Of a stretch of 64,000 nucleotides of DNA, positions 24,353 through 33,892 are shown one piece after another. Within the stretch, counting starts at the first letter, position 1. The number at the start of each line of letters is the position of its first letter. The stretch is taken from NCBI RefSeq assembly GCF_016862755.1, contig NZ_BONO01000013.1, forward strand, positions 1-64,000, given 5' to 3'. The stretch comes from Cellulomonas pakistanensis. Lineage in GTDB: Bacteria > Actinomycetota > Actinomycetes > Actinomycetales > Cellulomonadaceae. The translations under genes were made by a program, and so were the position numbers. Under the pieces are notes generated by a model. The model had not been told where the DNA came from. It did no database searches and saw nothing but the letters and a program-made list of their open reading frames with translations.

Positions 24353-25342
24353 TCACCAGGAGCCGTAGACGGCCTCCGACGTCGCGGCCAGGGTGCGGCA
24401 GAGCGCGGCCAGGTCCACGTCCCGCTCGGCGGCGACCCGCCGGACCGTGTGCGGGACCAGGTACGGCGCGTTCGGGCGGCCCCGCAGCGGGTGCGCGGTC
24501 AGGTACGGCGCGTCCGTCTCGACGAGCAGCAGCTCGAGCGGCAGCGCGCGCACCGCGGCGCGCAGGTCGTCGTTCGCGCCGTAGGTGACCGGGCCGGCGA
24601 CCGACGCGTACCAGCCCTCGCGGGCGCACACCTCGGCGAGCGCCGGCCCGCCGGAGAAGCAGTGGAACACCGTGCGCTCGGGGGCGCCGTCGCGGAGCAG
24701 CACGTCCACGACGTCGTCGTGCGCGTCGCGGTCGTGGATCTGCAGCGCCAGGCCGAGCTCCTTGGCCAGGGCGACGTGCGCGCGGAACGCCTCGCGCTGC
24801 ACCGCGCGGCCGAGGGGACCCGCGCGGAAGAAGTCGAGCCCGGTCTCGCCGATCGCGCGGACCCGGTCGTTGGCGCGGGCGACCTCGGCGACCCGGGCGA
24901 GGGCCTCGTCGAGCGACGCGTCGTGCCGCGGCTGCGGGTCCGGGTCCAGCCCGTCGGGCGCCACCTCGTGCACGCCGGCGTGCAGCACGGCCTCGTTCGG
25001 GTGGATCGCGACGGCGCCGAGCAGGGCGCGGCGGCCGGGGCGCAGCGGGGCCGGGGCGGTCGCCGGGTCCGCCGCCGGGTCGCCGTCGACCCGCAGCACC
25101 GCGTCCGTCCACGCGACGGCGTCGAGGTCGCAGCCCACCTGGACCATGCGCGGCACGCCGACGGCGGCGGCCCGGTCCAGGTGGTCGTCGAGGGTGGCCG
25201 GGGCGGGCTCGTCGGCGTCCGCGCCCGCCGCCGCGGCGACGCCCAGCACCGACTCGAGGTGGGTGTGGTCGTCGACGACGGCGACGGGCAGCGGCTCCGG
25301 GGACGGTGCCCAGCCGGTGGGCCGGTTGCGGCTGCGGCCCAC
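24353..25342 (-). CDS. tatD: TatD-family metal-dependent hydrolase/DNase
   Basis: 329 aa. Seen: metal ligands of the amidohydrolase barrel in order, DDHTHLE (about 24-30), GETGLDFFR, LQIHDRDAHDDV, FHCFSGGPALAEV and VETDAPYLTAHPLRGRPNAP. All key His/Glu/Asp residues are present. A poorly conserved insert (GADADEPAPATLDDH and a Pro/Asp-rich part near 110-135) makes it longer than the usual 260-270 aa. GTG 25342 is two bases before the metG stop codon, so the pair is translationally linked. Predicted 3'-5' DNase or RNA quality role; exact substrate unknown. The metG-tatD-rpf order matches M. tuberculosis (Rv1007c-1009). Confidence 0.9.
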   Translation of the reverse strand: MGRSRNRPTGWAPSPEPLPVAVVDDHTHLESVLGVAAAAGADADEPAPATLDDHLDRAAAVGVPRMVQVGCDLDAVAWTDAVLRVDGDPAADPATAPAPLRPGRRALLGAVAIHPNEAVLHAGVHEVAPDGLDPDPQPRHDASLDEALARVAEVARANDRVRAIGETGLDFFRAGPLGRAVQREAFRAHVALAKELGLALQIHDRDAHDDVVDVLLRDGAPERTVFHCFSGGPALAEVCAREGWYASVAGPVTYGANDDLRAAVRALPLELLLVETDAPYLTAHPLRGRPNAPYLVPHTVRRVAAERDVDLAALCRTLAATSEAVYGSW

Positions 25343-25343
25343 C

Positions 25344-27137
25344 TCAGCCCTGGCGGAGGCGGTCGAGCTCGGTCTCGACCACGTCGTCGTCGAGCTTGGT
25401 GAACACCGGCGTCGGCTTGCCGACGGGCGTGCCGGGCACGACGGCGCGCGGCCGCCAGGCGGGCACGGTCTCGCCGAGCCGGTAGTCGCCCGTGATGACC
25501 GGGTACTGCCGCGAGGCGTCGTCGAGGTCGGTGACCTCCTCGATCCGGGGGAGCGGCGAGAACGTCCCGGTGCCGCCGAGCGCCTCGTGCACGGCCTGCG
25601 CCGAGTGCGGCAGGAACGGCGACAGCAGCGTGTTGCAGTCGCTCACGGCCTGCGCCGCGGTGTGCAGCACGGTGCCGAGGCGCTCCGGGTCGTTCTTGAG
25701 CTTCCACGGCTCGGTCTCGGAGATGTACCGGTTGGCCTCCTGGACCACCCGCATCGCCTCCCCGATCGCCGCGCGGTGCCGGTGCGTGCCGATGAGCTCG
25801 CCGACCCGGCCGAACGCGGTGGTGGTCGTCGCGAGAAGGTCCTCGTCGCGCGTCGTGCGCGGGCCGGGCTCCGGGATGGCGCCGACGTTCTTGTGGATCA
25901 TGCTCGCGGTGCGGTTGACCAGGTTGCCCCAGCCCGCGACCAGCTCGTCGTTGGTGCGGCGCTTGAAGTCCGCCCAGGTGAAGTCGGCGTCCTGGCTCTC
26001 CGGCCCCGCGGTGGAGATGTAGTACCGCAGCGCGTCGGGCTGGTACCGGCTCAGCATGTCGCGGACGTAGATGACCACGCCGCGCGAGGAGGAGAACTGC
26101 TTGCCCTCCATCGTGAGGAACTCGGACGACACGACCTCGGTCGGCAGATTGAGGTTCCCGTAGACGCCGGGCTCGCCGCCCTTCGACCCGCCCCCGGCGT
26201 AGCCGAGCAGCTCGGCCGGCCAGATCTGCGAGTGGAAGGTGATGTTGTCCTTGCCCATGAAGTAGTAGGACAGCGACTCGGGATCGGTCCAGAACTGCCG
26301 CCACGCCTCCGGGTCGCCGGACCGGCGGGCCCACTCGATCGACGCGGACAGGTAGCCGATCACCGCGTCGAACCACACGTAGAGCCGCTTGGACGGGTTG
26401 TCCTCCCAGCCCTCGAGCGGGATCGGGATGCCCCAGTCGATGTCGCGGGACATGGCGCGCGGGCGCACGTCGTCCAGCAGGTTCAGCGAGAACTTGAGGA
26501 CGTTCGGGCGCCACTCGGTGCGGGTGCGCAGCCAGTCGCCCAGCGCGTCGACGAACGCCGGCAGGTCCAGGAAGAAGTGGTTCGACTCGACGAACTTCGG
26601 GACCTCGCCGTTGATGCGCGAGTGCGGGTTGATGAGGTCGATCGCGTCCAGCTGGTTGCCGCAGTTGTCGCACTGGTCGCCGCGGGCGCCGTCGTAGCCG
26701 CAGATCGGGCAGGTGCCCTCGATGTAGCGGTCCGGCAGCGTGCGGCCGGTCGACGGGCTGATCGCGTTCATGGTCGTCCGCTCGACCATGTACCCGTTCT
26801 TGTGCACCGTGCGGAACATCTCCTGCACCACCGCGTAGTGGTTGCGGGTGGTGGTGCGGGTGAACAGGTCGTACGACAGGCCGAGCTGGGTGAGGTCCTC
26901 GACGATGACGCGGTTGTACCGGTCGGCGAGCTCCTGGGGCGTGACGCCCTCCTGCTCGGCCTGCACGAGGATCGGCGTCCCGTGCTCGTCGGTGCCGGAC
27001 ACCATGAGGACGTCGTGGCCCGCCATGCGCATGTAGCGGCTGAACACGTCGGAGGGGACGCCGAAGCCGGCGACGTGGCCGATGTGGCGCGGGCCGTTGG
27101 CGTAGGGCCAGGCGACAGCGCTGAGGATGCGGGACAT
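25344..27137 (-). CDS. metG: Methionyl-tRNA synthetase
   Basis: 597 aa class I aminoacyl-tRNA synthetase. Seen: [27 protein letters not shown] with the HIGH motif at about 17-20, the zinc knuckle [18 protein letters not shown] near 140-157, [16 protein letters not shown], and the KMSKS equivalent KQFSSSRG near 348. No C-terminal tRNA-binding (EMAP-like) domain follows; the protein ends shortly after the anticodon-binding domain. ATG 27137. The permease gene upstream ends ten bases away. Confidence 0.97.
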   Translation of the reverse strand: MSRILSAVAWPYANGPRHIGHVAGFGVPSDVFSRYMRMAGHDVLMVSGTDEHGTPILVQAEQEGVTPQELADRYNRVIVEDLTQLGLSYDLFTRTTTRNHYAVVQEMFRTVHKNGYMVERTTMNAISPSTGRTLPDRYIEGTCPICGYDGARGDQCDNCGNQLDAIDLINPHSRINGEVPKFVESNHFFLDLPAFVDALGDWLRTRTEWRPNVLKFSLNLLDDVRPRAMSRDIDWGIPIPLEGWEDNPSKRLYVWFDAVIGYLSASIEWARRSGDPEAWRQFWTDPESLSYYFMGKDNITFHSQIWPAELLGYAGGGSKGGEPGVYGNLNLPTEVVSSEFLTMEGKQFSSSRGVVIYVRDMLSRYQPDALRYYISTAGPESQDADFTWADFKRRTNDELVAGWGNLVNRTASMIHKNVGAIPEPGPRTTRDEDLLATTTTAFGRVGELIGTHRHRAAIGEAMRVVQEANRYISETEPWKLKNDPERLGTVLHTAAQAVSDCNTLLSPFLPHSAQAVHEALGGTGTFSPLPRIEEVTDLDDASRQYPVITGDYRLGETVPAWRPRAVVPGTPVGKPTPVFTKLDDDVVETELDRLRQG

Positions 27138-27147
27138 GGCGTCGATC

Positions 27148-28605
27148 CTAGTGAGCCGCGCGGACCGGCTCGCGACCGGTCTCGCCGGCCGAGGCCCCGA
27201 CCGGGCGCGCGCCGACGCCGCGGCGGCGCAGCACGACCCAGGCGACCGCCAGCACCCCGAACCACACCGGCATGACGAGCAGCGCCGCCCGGGTGTCCGG
27301 CTCGAGCGCCAGGACGACGACCATCGCCGCGAAGAACGCCAGCACCACCCAGCACATGACCCGGCCGCCGGGCATCCGGAACGCCGACGCGGCGTGCAGC
27401 TCGGGCGACCGGCGGCGGTACACCAGGTACGACGCCAGGATGACGGTCCAGACCACGATGAACAGCAGCGTGGCGACCGTCGTCACCAGCGTGAACGCCT
27501 CGATCACCGACCGGCCGGCGTACAGCAGGACCACGCCCGGCAGCAGGCAGGCGCAGGAGAACGCCAGCCCGCGCGCCGGGACGTGCCGGGCCGACAGCCG
27601 GCCGAACGACCGCGGCGCCTCCCGGTCCTCCGCGAGGCCGTAGAGCATCCGGGACGTCGAGAAGATCCCGCTGTTCGCCGACGACGCGGCCGAGGTGAGC
27701 ACGACGAGGTTGATGACGCCCGCGGCCGCGGGCAGGCCCGCGAGGGCGAACATGGCGACGAACGGGCTCTCGCCCGGGTCGATGCTCCGCCACGGCGTGA
27801 CGGCCATGATGACGACGAGCGCGCCCAGGTAGAACAGCAGCACGCGCACGGGGATGGCGTTGATCGCGCGGGGGAGCGTGCGGGCGGGGTCGCGCGTCTC
27901 GGCCGCGGTGGTGCCGACCAGCTCGATGCCGACGAACGCGAAGATCGCGATCTGGAACCCCGCGAGGAACCCGGTGAACCCGTGCGGGAAGAACCCGCCG
28001 TCGGCGTACAGGTGGCTCAGCGACGCGGTCACCCCGTCGCTGCCCTGGAACCCGATCGAGATCATGACGACGCCGACCGCGATGAGCGCCACGATGGCGA
28101 CGATCTTGACGATGGCGAACCAGAACTCCAGCTCGCCGAACAGCCGCACGGCCACCAGGTTGAGCGCGAGCAGCAGCACGACCAGGCCCAGCGCGGGCAG
28201 CCAGCGCGGCAGGTCGGGCGCCCAGAACGCCACGTACCCGGACACCGCCACCACGTCGGCGATCCCGGTGACGATCCAGCAGAACCAGTACGTCCACCCG
28301 GTGAGGAACCCGGCCCACGGCCCGAGGATGTCCGCCGCCATGTCCCGGAACGACTTGTACTCCAGGTTCGACAGCAGCATCTCGCCCATGGCGCGCATGA
28401 CGAAGAACAGCATGAAGCCGATGACCGCGTAGACCAGCAGCACCGAGGGGCCGGCCAGGGAGATCGTGCGGCCGGAGCCGAGGAACAGGCCGGTGCCGAT
28501 GGCGCCGCCGATGGCGATGAGCTGGATGTGCCGGTTGCTGAGGCCGCGCTGGAGGTGGTCCTCGGGGGCGGGTGCGGCGGCGGCCGGCGCGGTGGGCTCG
28601 GGCAC
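27148..28605 (-). CDS. Amino-acid permease, APC family (CycA/GabP-like)
   Basis: 485 aa with about 12 membrane helices. Seen: the APC signature [31 protein letters not shown] and [29 protein letters not shown] in the first two helices, and the family-typical [30 protein letters not shown] further on. The close match of the first helix to CycA (D-Ala/D-Ser/Gly) suggests small neutral amino acids, but the substrate is not certain. GTG 28605 is preceded by GGAAGGA. Not part of the conserved mycobacterial order, though it runs directly into metG with a ten-base gap. Confidence 0.88.
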   Translation of the reverse strand: MPEPTAPAAAAPAPEDHLQRGLSNRHIQLIAIGGAIGTGLFLGSGRTISLAGPSVLLVYAVIGFMLFFVMRAMGEMLLSNLEYKSFRDMAADILGPWAGFLTGWTYWFCWIVTGIADVVAVSGYVAFWAPDLPRWLPALGLVVLLLALNLVAVRLFGELEFWFAIVKIVAIVALIAVGVVMISIGFQGSDGVTASLSHLYADGGFFPHGFTGFLAGFQIAIFAFVGIELVGTTAAETRDPARTLPRAINAIPVRVLLFYLGALVVIMAVTPWRSIDPGESPFVAMFALAGLPAAAGVINLVVLTSAASSANSGIFSTSRMLYGLAEDREAPRSFGRLSARHVPARGLAFSCACLLPGVVLLYAGRSVIEAFTLVTTVATLLFIVVWTVILASYLVYRRRSPELHAASAFRMPGGRVMCWVVLAFFAAMVVVLALEPDTRAALLVMPVWFGVLAVAWVVLRRRGVGARPVGASAGETGREPVRAAH

Positions 28606-28715
28606 GGGCGTCCTTCCGGTTCGGGGTGGGCGGGACCGTACCCCCGATCGGGTGACGCGCGCGTCAGCGTCCGTAGGGCGAAAGGGGCCGCGCTCACGCG
28701 GAGCACCCTGGCCAG

Positions 28716-28958
28716 TCATCCGGTGGCACGGTCGTCTCCACGGATTCCGAGACCACGAAACGGAGCCGGAACATCCGAGCGTCCGCGGGGCGGGAGCGGC
28801 CGCTCCGCGAGGTCGCGGATCCACTGCGGTGTCTCGAGCCCGAGGCGCTCGTCTGCCGAGACCCTGAGCCGGGCGACCTCTCGCTGCACCTCCGGCCGTC
28901 GGTACATCGCGTCACGGCGACGCACCTGCTCCTCGATCTCCCGGTCGTACCGGTCCAC
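28716..28958 (-). CDS. Small basic hypothetical protein
   Basis: 80 aa, no recognised domain. Seen: a highly charged helical N-terminal half (DRYDREIEEQVRRRDAMYRR and EVQREVARLRVSADERLGL) and a short tail. GTG 28958 is chosen because GAGGGAGGGG lies just upstream; an ATG at 29003 is possible but lacks a ribosome site. It overlaps the end of the next upstream gene by 47 bases, so the two are likely translated together. Confidence 0.5.
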   Translation of the reverse strand: MDRYDREIEEQVRRRDAMYRRPEVQREVARLRVSADERLGLETPQWIRDLAERPLPPRGRSDVPAPFRGLGIRGDDRATG

Positions 28959-29316
28959 CGGACACCCCTCCCTCGTCAGCGGCCCCCGGTACCCCTCTGC
29001 CATCCTGCGGCGGCGGGTGCGCGGCGTTCAACCCCAGCTCGCTCGCCGCTCTCAGCAGCCCGCGCTCGTCGGCGGTCGCCAGGTCGGAACCCACGAGGTG
29101 GTCCAGGACCGCGTACCCTCGCCGGACGGCCTCCCAGTCGTCCGACAGCGTCAGCCCCAGCGCCCACTCGGCCCGGCGCCACCACTGCTCGCGCCGGTCC
29201 GCGCGATCGCGCTGCCGCACCGTCGCGATCCCCACGACGAGCGCCACGACCGCTGCCGCCCCCGTGGCCACCGGCCCGAGCAGCGACAGCGCGCCAAGCC
29301 AGTCGGTCCCTGTCAT
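28912..29316 (-). CDS. Small single-pass membrane hypothetical protein
   Basis: 134 aa. Seen: one N-terminal membrane helix (LGALSLLGPVATGAAAVVAL region, about 8-34) followed by a basic, Trp-rich segment (DRADRREQWWRRAEWALGL) and a soluble part (DDWEAVRRGYAVLDHLVGS). I recall small actinobacterial membrane proteins of this layout, but none with a known function. Its last 30 or so residues overlap the downstream small gene and are Gly/Pro-rich, so they may be unconstrained. ATG 29316. Confidence 0.55.
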   Translation of the reverse strand: MTGTDWLGALSLLGPVATGAAAVVALVVGIATVRQRDRADRREQWWRRAEWALGLTLSDDWEAVRRGYAVLDHLVGSDLATADERGLLRAASELGLNAAHPPPQDGRGVPGAADEGGVSGGPVRPGDRGAGASP

Positions 29317-29431
29317 GCAGGCGACGCCAGGCGGACCACGGCGTTGCCCGTCCGCTCCCGCGAGCCGCCCTGGGGACGCCGCGCACGCCGCCGCCTGTGG
29401 GGCACTCGCCGCCCGCTCGGCGGCGCGGCGG

Positions 29432-31243
29432 TCAGCCCTCGACGGCCTCCGCCAGCGCCATCCACTTCTCCTCGACCTCGCCGATCTCGGCCTCGAGCGC
29501 CGCCTTGTCCGTCCCGAGCGCCGTCAGCCCCACGTAGTCCGCCGGGTCGTGCTCGGCCATCTTCTTCTCGAGCGCCTCGATCTGGCCGGTGAGCTTCGAG
29601 ATGCGCCGGTCCAGCGCCCCGAGCTCCTTCTTCGCGGCCCGCAGCTCGGCCCCGTCCAGGCCCGACGGCGCGACCTCGCCGCCCACCGCGCCCGACGACT
29701 CGGTCGGCGCCCCCGTCGCGACCGCGCCGGCCCCCGAGCGCGACCGATCCAGCAGCCGCAGGTACTCGTCGACGCCGCCCGGCACGTGCCGGAGGTGCCC
29801 GTCGAGCACCGCGTACTGCTGGTCGGTGACCCGCTCCAGCAGGTACCGGTCGTGCGACACCACCAGCAGCGTGCCCGGCCAGGTGTCGAGCAGGTCCTCC
29901 ATCGCGGCGAGCATGTCGGTGTCCAGGTCGTTCGACGGCTCGTCGAGCACCAGCACGTTCGGCTCGTCGAGCAGGATCAGCAGCAGCTGCAGGCGCCGCC
30001 GCTGCCCGCCCGACAGGTCCTTGACCGGCGTCTGCAGCTGGACGGCGGTGAACCCGAGCCGCTCGAGCAGCTGGCCCGGGGTCATCTCCTTGCCGCCGGC
30101 CACGTAGGAGGTCCGGTAGCGCGCGATCACGTCGCTCACGCGGCTGTCCGCGATGTCCGCGAGCTCGGCCAGCTCCTGGGTCAGCGTGGCGACCTTGATC
30201 GTCTTGCCGCGCTTGACCCGGCCCGCCGTCGGCGCGACCGCGCCGGTCACCAGGCCCAGCAGCGTCGACTTGCCGGCGCCGTTCACGCCCAGCACGCCGG
30301 TGCGCTCGCCCGGCGCGATCCGCCAGGTGACGTCGCGCAGCACCCGGTGGTCGCCGTACGACACCGAGACGTCCTCGATGTCGACGACGTCCTTGCCGAG
30401 CCGGGCGGTCGCCATCTGGGACAGCTCGACGGAGTTGCGCGGCGGCGGCACGTCCTCGATCAGCTGGTTCGCGGCCTCGATGCGGAACTTCGGCTTGGAC
30501 GTGCGGGCGGGGGCGCCGCGGCGCAGCCAGGCGAGCTCCTTGCGCATGAGGTTCTGCCGCTTGGCCTCGGTCGCGGCGGCCATCCGGTCGCGCTCCACGC
30601 GCTGCAGCACGTACGCGGCGTACCCGCCCTCGAAGGGCTCGACGATCCCGTCGTGCACCTCCCAGGTCGCGGTGCACACCTCGTCCAGGAACCATCGGTC
30701 GTGGGTGACGACCAGCAGGCCGCCGGCGTTCGACGACCAGCGGCGGTTCAGGTGCCGCGCGAGCCAGGTGACCGCCTCGACGTCGAGGTGGTTGGTCGGC
30801 TCGTCGAGCATGAGCACGTCGTCGTCGCCGGCCAGCAGGGCGGCCAGCGCCACGCGGCGCCGCTGCCCGCCGGACAGGTCGCCGACGAGCTTGTCCCAGG
30901 GCAGGTCGCCGACCAGCCCTGAGACCACGTCGCGCACCTTCGGGTCGCCGGCCCACTCGTGCTCGGCCCGGTCGCCCACGACGGACGCCCCGACGGTGAG
31001 CGCCGGGTCCAGGGTGTCCGTCTGGTCGAGCACGCCGATCCGCACGCCGCCGCGCACCGTGACGCGGCCGGAGTCGGGCTGGAGCCGGCCCGCCAGCAGC
31101 GCGAGCAGCGAGGACTTGCCGTCGCCGTTGCGGCCGACGATCCCCACCCGGTCGCCCTCGTTCAGGCCCACGGTCACCGAGTCGAAGACGTTCTTGGTCG
31201 GGAAGGACAGGTGCAGCGCTTCGCCGCCGAGCAGGTGGGCCAT
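29432..31243 (-). CDS. ABC-F family ATPase, Uup-like
   Basis: 603 aa soluble protein with two ABC domains and no membrane helices. Seen: Walker A GRNGDGKSS (domain 1) and GVNGAGKST (domain 2), signatures LSGGQRRRVAL and LSGGQRRRLQL, Walker B LMLDEPTNHLD and LVLDEPSNDLD, and a C-terminal coiled coil (ELRAAKKELGALDRRISKL to EVEEKWMALAEAVEG) as in Uup. ABC-F proteins bind the ribosomal E site or act on branched DNA; which applies here is unknown. It lacks features that would mark a resistance factor. Stand-alone, followed upstream by an AT-richer repeat-bearing intergenic region. Confidence 0.9.
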   Translation of the reverse strand: MAHLLGGEALHLSFPTKNVFDSVTVGLNEGDRVGIVGRNGDGKSSLLALLAGRLQPDSGRVTVRGGVRIGVLDQTDTLDPALTVGASVVGDRAEHEWAGDPKVRDVVSGLVGDLPWDKLVGDLSGGQRRRVALAALLAGDDDVLMLDEPTNHLDVEAVTWLARHLNRRWSSNAGGLLVVTHDRWFLDEVCTATWEVHDGIVEPFEGGYAAYVLQRVERDRMAAATEAKRQNLMRKELAWLRRGAPARTSKPKFRIEAANQLIEDVPPPRNSVELSQMATARLGKDVVDIEDVSVSYGDHRVLRDVTWRIAPGERTGVLGVNGAGKSTLLGLVTGAVAPTAGRVKRGKTIKVATLTQELAELADIADSRVSDVIARYRTSYVAGGKEMTPGQLLERLGFTAVQLQTPVKDLSGGQRRRLQLLLILLDEPNVLVLDEPSNDLDTDMLAAMEDLLDTWPGTLLVVSHDRYLLERVTDQQYAVLDGHLRHVPGGVDEYLRLLDRSRSGAGAVATGAPTESSGAVGGEVAPSGLDGAELRAAKKELGALDRRISKLTGQIEALEKKMAEHDPADYVGLTALGTDKAALEAEIGEVEEKWMALAEAVEG

Positions 31244-31310
31244 CGGGCAAGCGTAGGGCGAGCGCGGTGCCCGCCTCGCGCGGGATCCCGGTCCGGTGGC
31301 GTCCGCGCTG

Positions 31311-31530
31311 CACGGGTACGAGGTGGACGCGGTGTGCGCCGAGGCCGGAGGAGTTCAGTCGACGCGTGGGTACACCGCGTCCGCCGGGTACTCGGTGTAC
31401 GCACGTCCGGGAGGATGTCCGCTGGGGCCGGGGTGCGCGGAGTACCGCGTCCTGGAGGGCATTCGATCCGGCCGGAGTACGCGGTGGACGCACGTCCGGC
31501 ACGGCGGCGGGGCCCGCCGGAGGGCACCGT
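31311..31530. repeat. Cluster of GTAC/CGCGTCC inverted repeats in a 341-bp intergenic region
   Basis: Within 31244-31584 (no gene) there are at least five GTAC-containing modules. GGACGCGGTGT (31325-31335) is perfectly inverted at 31372-31382, and GTACACCG (31370-31377) is inverted at 31393-31400. Further related copies, GTACCGCGTCC and GTACGCGGTGGACGC, follow up to about 31520. The kinase promoter lies at the right edge, where TACGGT precedes the GTG start by only nine bases. Confidence 0.6.
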
Positions 31531-31584
31531 GGACGCCGTGGTCGTCACCGCAGGTCCCGGACGGTCCCGGCTACGGTGGCACCC

Positions 31585-32991
31585 GTGCAGCCGCTCGACC
31601 GCGACCTCGGCACGGGCGACGTGCCCGAGGCGGCCCGTCCCGACGCCCTCCGCCCCGACGCCCCCCGCCCCGGCGACTCCGCCGTGCCCGCCGAGCCGCC
31701 GGCGGACCCCGACGCCCCGGGCTGGCGGCGTCCGCCGATCACCCCGGACCAGCGCCGGTACGACGTCCTGCTCGCCGCCGGCCTGGTCGTCGGCGCCGTG
31801 CTGAGCCTGGCGCTCGGGCGGACGGCGGGGATGTACGAGGACCCCGCCGAGGGCTGGGTCGCGGTGCTGTGCGTGCTCGCGGTGACGGCGCCGCTCGCCG
31901 TGCGGCGGCGGTGGCCCGCGACCGTGGCGGTCGTCGTGGCGGTCGCGTTCGTCCTGGTCGGCGAGCTCCGGGTGCCCGAGACGCTGTTCGCCAACATCGC
32001 GCTGTTCATGGCGCTGTACACGGTCGGCGCGTGGGACGCGCACCGGGCGCGGGCGTTCTGGGTGCGCGCGGCCGTCGTCGTCGCGATGTTCGTCTGGCTG
32101 CTGGTCGCGATGTTCCAGGCGGTCACCGACCCGGAGGGGATCGAGGGGTTCTCCAACGCCGGCGCGTTCTCCCCGCTGGTGGCCTACCTGCTGATCCAGC
32201 TGCTCACGAACATCCTGTACTTCGCCGGCGCCTGGTGGTTCGGCGAGCACGCGTGGAACGCCGCGCGCGAGCGCGCCCGCACCGCGTACCGCGGCCGGCT
32301 GCTCGCGGGCGAGCGCCGCCGGGTCGAGGAGCAGGCCGTCGCGATCGAGCGGCTCCGCCTCGCGCGGGAGCTGCACGACGCCGTCGCGCACCACGTGTCG
32401 ATGATGGGCGTCCAGGCCGCCGCCGCGCGGACGGTGCAGGCGACCGACCCGCAGCAGGCCGCCGCGGCGCTGGAGCAGGTCGAGGACTCCGCGCGCGAGG
32501 CGGTCGACGAGCTGCACGGCCTGCTCAGCACGCTGCGCGAGTCGAACACCGAGACGCACGCGGCGTCCGCGGTCGGCTCGCTGTCCGTCGAGCGGCTGCC
32601 CGAGCTGGTGCAGCAGGCCGCGGACACCGGGCTGGCGGCGGAGTTCCAGGTGATCGGCGAGCCCGTGCGCGTGCCGCCGCTGACCTCGCTGAACCTGTAC
32701 CGGATCTGCCAGGAGGCGCTGACCAACGTGCGCAAGCACGCGGGCACCGGCGCCCGGGTCGACGTCCGGCTGCGGTACGAGCCCGACGCGGTCGAGCTCG
32801 AGGTCACCGACGACGGCACCGGCGCGCGCCGGGTCGCGCGGCGCCAGTCGTCCGGCGGGCTCGGCCTGGTCGGCATGCGGGAACGGGTCGCCGCCGACGG
32901 CGGCACGCTGGAGACCGGCGCGCGCGGGCGCGGCGGGTACCTGGTCCGGGCGCGGGTGCCGCTCGGGCCGCGGACCGGAGGGGCACGATGA
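31585..32991 (+). CDS. NarL-type sensor histidine kinase
   Basis: 468 aa. Seen: a Pro/Asp-rich cytosolic N-terminus, about five to six membrane helices (residues about 60-220) with little extracellular loop, the HisKA_3 dimerisation motif LARELHDAVAHHVSMMGVQAAAART with the phospho-accepting His, and a HATPase with YRICQEALTNVRKHA and GLGLVGMRERV. GTG 31585 is chosen because TACGGT lies just upstream (leaderless promoter). Overlaps the regulator gene by ATGA. The signal is unknown; HKs of this membrane type often sense envelope stress caused by drugs or peptides and control the adjacent ABC exporter. Confidence 0.88.
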   Translation: MQPLDRDLGTGDVPEAARPDALRPDAPRPGDSAVPAEPPADPDAPGWRRPPITPDQRRYDVLLAAGLVVGAVLSLALGRTAGMYEDPAEGWVAVLCVLAVTAPLAVRRRWPATVAVVVAVAFVLVGELRVPETLFANIALFMALYTVGAWDAHRARAFWVRAAVVVAMFVWLLVAMFQAVTDPEGIEGFSNAGAFSPLVAYLLIQLLTNILYFAGAWWFGEHAWNAARERARTAYRGRLLAGERRRVEEQAVAIERLRLARELHDAVAHHVSMMGVQAAAARTVQATDPQQAAAALEQVEDSAREAVDELHGLLSTLRESNTETHAASAVGSLSVERLPELVQQAADTGLAAEFQVIGEPVRVPPLTSLNLYRICQEALTNVRKHAGTGARVDVRLRYEPDAVELEVTDDGTGARRVARRQSSGGLGLVGMRERVAADGGTLETGARGRGGYLVRARVPLGPRTGGAR

Positions 32992-33758
32992 GCGGGGACG
33001 GCACGACGGGGTTCGGCGACGCGAGCGGCGGGGGGCCCGCGTCCGACGCGCCCGAGCCGGCCTTCGGCCCGGACCGCCCGGTGCGCATCGTGCTCGCCGA
33101 CGACCAGGCGCTGCTGCGCGCCGGGCTCGCCACGATCCTCGGCGCGCAGCCGGACCTCGAGGTCGTCGGCCAGGCCGGCGACGGCGCCGAGGCGGTCGCC
33201 CTGGCCCGGTCGCTGCGGCCGGACGTCGTCTGCATGGACGTGCAGATGCCCGGCGTCGACGGCCTGGAGGCCACGCGCCGCATCACCGCCGACCCGGAGA
33301 TCACCGCGGGCGTGCTCGTGCTGACGACGTTCAACCGGGACGACTACCTCCTGGAGTCGCTGCAGGCCGGCGCCGCGGGGTTCCTGCTGAAGAACTCCCG
33401 CCCCGAGCAGCTCGCCGACGCCGTGCGCGCGGTCGCCGCCGGGGACGCGCTGCTGTCGCCGGAGGTGACGCGCGCCGTGATCGCCCGGGCCGTCGTCGGC
33501 GGCGGCTCCGCCTCCGGGGGGAGCGCGGTCCCGGCCGCGCGCGCCGCGGGGGACCCCTCCGCCACGGGGCTGACCGAGCGCGAGCTCGAGGTGCTGCGGC
33601 TCGTCGCGCGCGGCCTGAGCAACGACGAGATCGCCGCGGAGCTGGTGCTGGGGCGGGCCACGGTCAAGACGCACGTGTCGAACGTGCTCACCAAGCTGGG
33701 CCTGCGCGACCGGGTGCAGGCCGTGGTGTACGCGTTCGAGAACGGGCTCACGGACTGA
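32988..33758 (+). CDS. NarL/FixJ-type response regulator
   Basis: 256 aa. Seen: an extra N-terminal Gly/Ala/Asp-rich stretch of about 30 residues, a receiver domain with VRIVLADDQALLRAGLATIL, phospho-acceptor Asp in VVCMDVQMPGVDG, Lys in FLLKNSRPEQLADAV, a Ser/Gly/Ala linker, and a LuxR HTH (LTERELEVLRLVARGLSNDEIAAELVLGRATVKTHVSNVL). ATG 32988 overlaps the kinase stop (ATGA). Probable target: the ABC exporter starting at 33893, whose promoter shares features with the one controlled by the second two-component system at 49 kb. Confidence 0.92.
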   Translation: MSGDGTTGFGDASGGGPASDAPEPAFGPDRPVRIVLADDQALLRAGLATILGAQPDLEVVGQAGDGAEAVALARSLRPDVVCMDVQMPGVDGLEATRRITADPEITAGVLVLTTFNRDDYLLESLQAGAAGFLLKNSRPEQLADAVRAVAAGDALLSPEVTRAVIARAVVGGGSASGGSAVPAARAAGDPSATGLTERELEVLRLVARGLSNDEIAAELVLGRATVKTHVSNVLTKLGLRDRVQAVVYAFENGLTD

Positions 33759-33796
33759 CCCCCTCCGCCCCGGGGGGGAGGCGCGGCGGCCGAGCA

Positions 33797-33844
33797 GGTT
33801 CCGCCCGGCGGCCGAGGTGCCGGGGCGGGGTCGCCTCCTAGCGT
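33797..33844 (+). promoter_or_regulatory. Promoter region of the first ABC exporter
   Basis: A TAGCGT -10-like box (33839-33844) lies about 50 bases before the ATPase start. GGTTCCG is found exactly 42 bases upstream of it; the same spacing occurs before the second ABC exporter (49143 and 49185). The shared element is a candidate response-regulator site. Confidence 0.45.
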
Positions 33845-33892
33845 TGACCTCAGCGGACGACAGGTCCGGACAGGTCAGGAACGGGAGACGAC

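Noticed and set aside
29432-31243. Antibiotic-resistance ABC-F protein
   Set aside because: The protein has the Uup-like coiled coil and no extended interdomain linker that would mark a resistance type; no resistance context.
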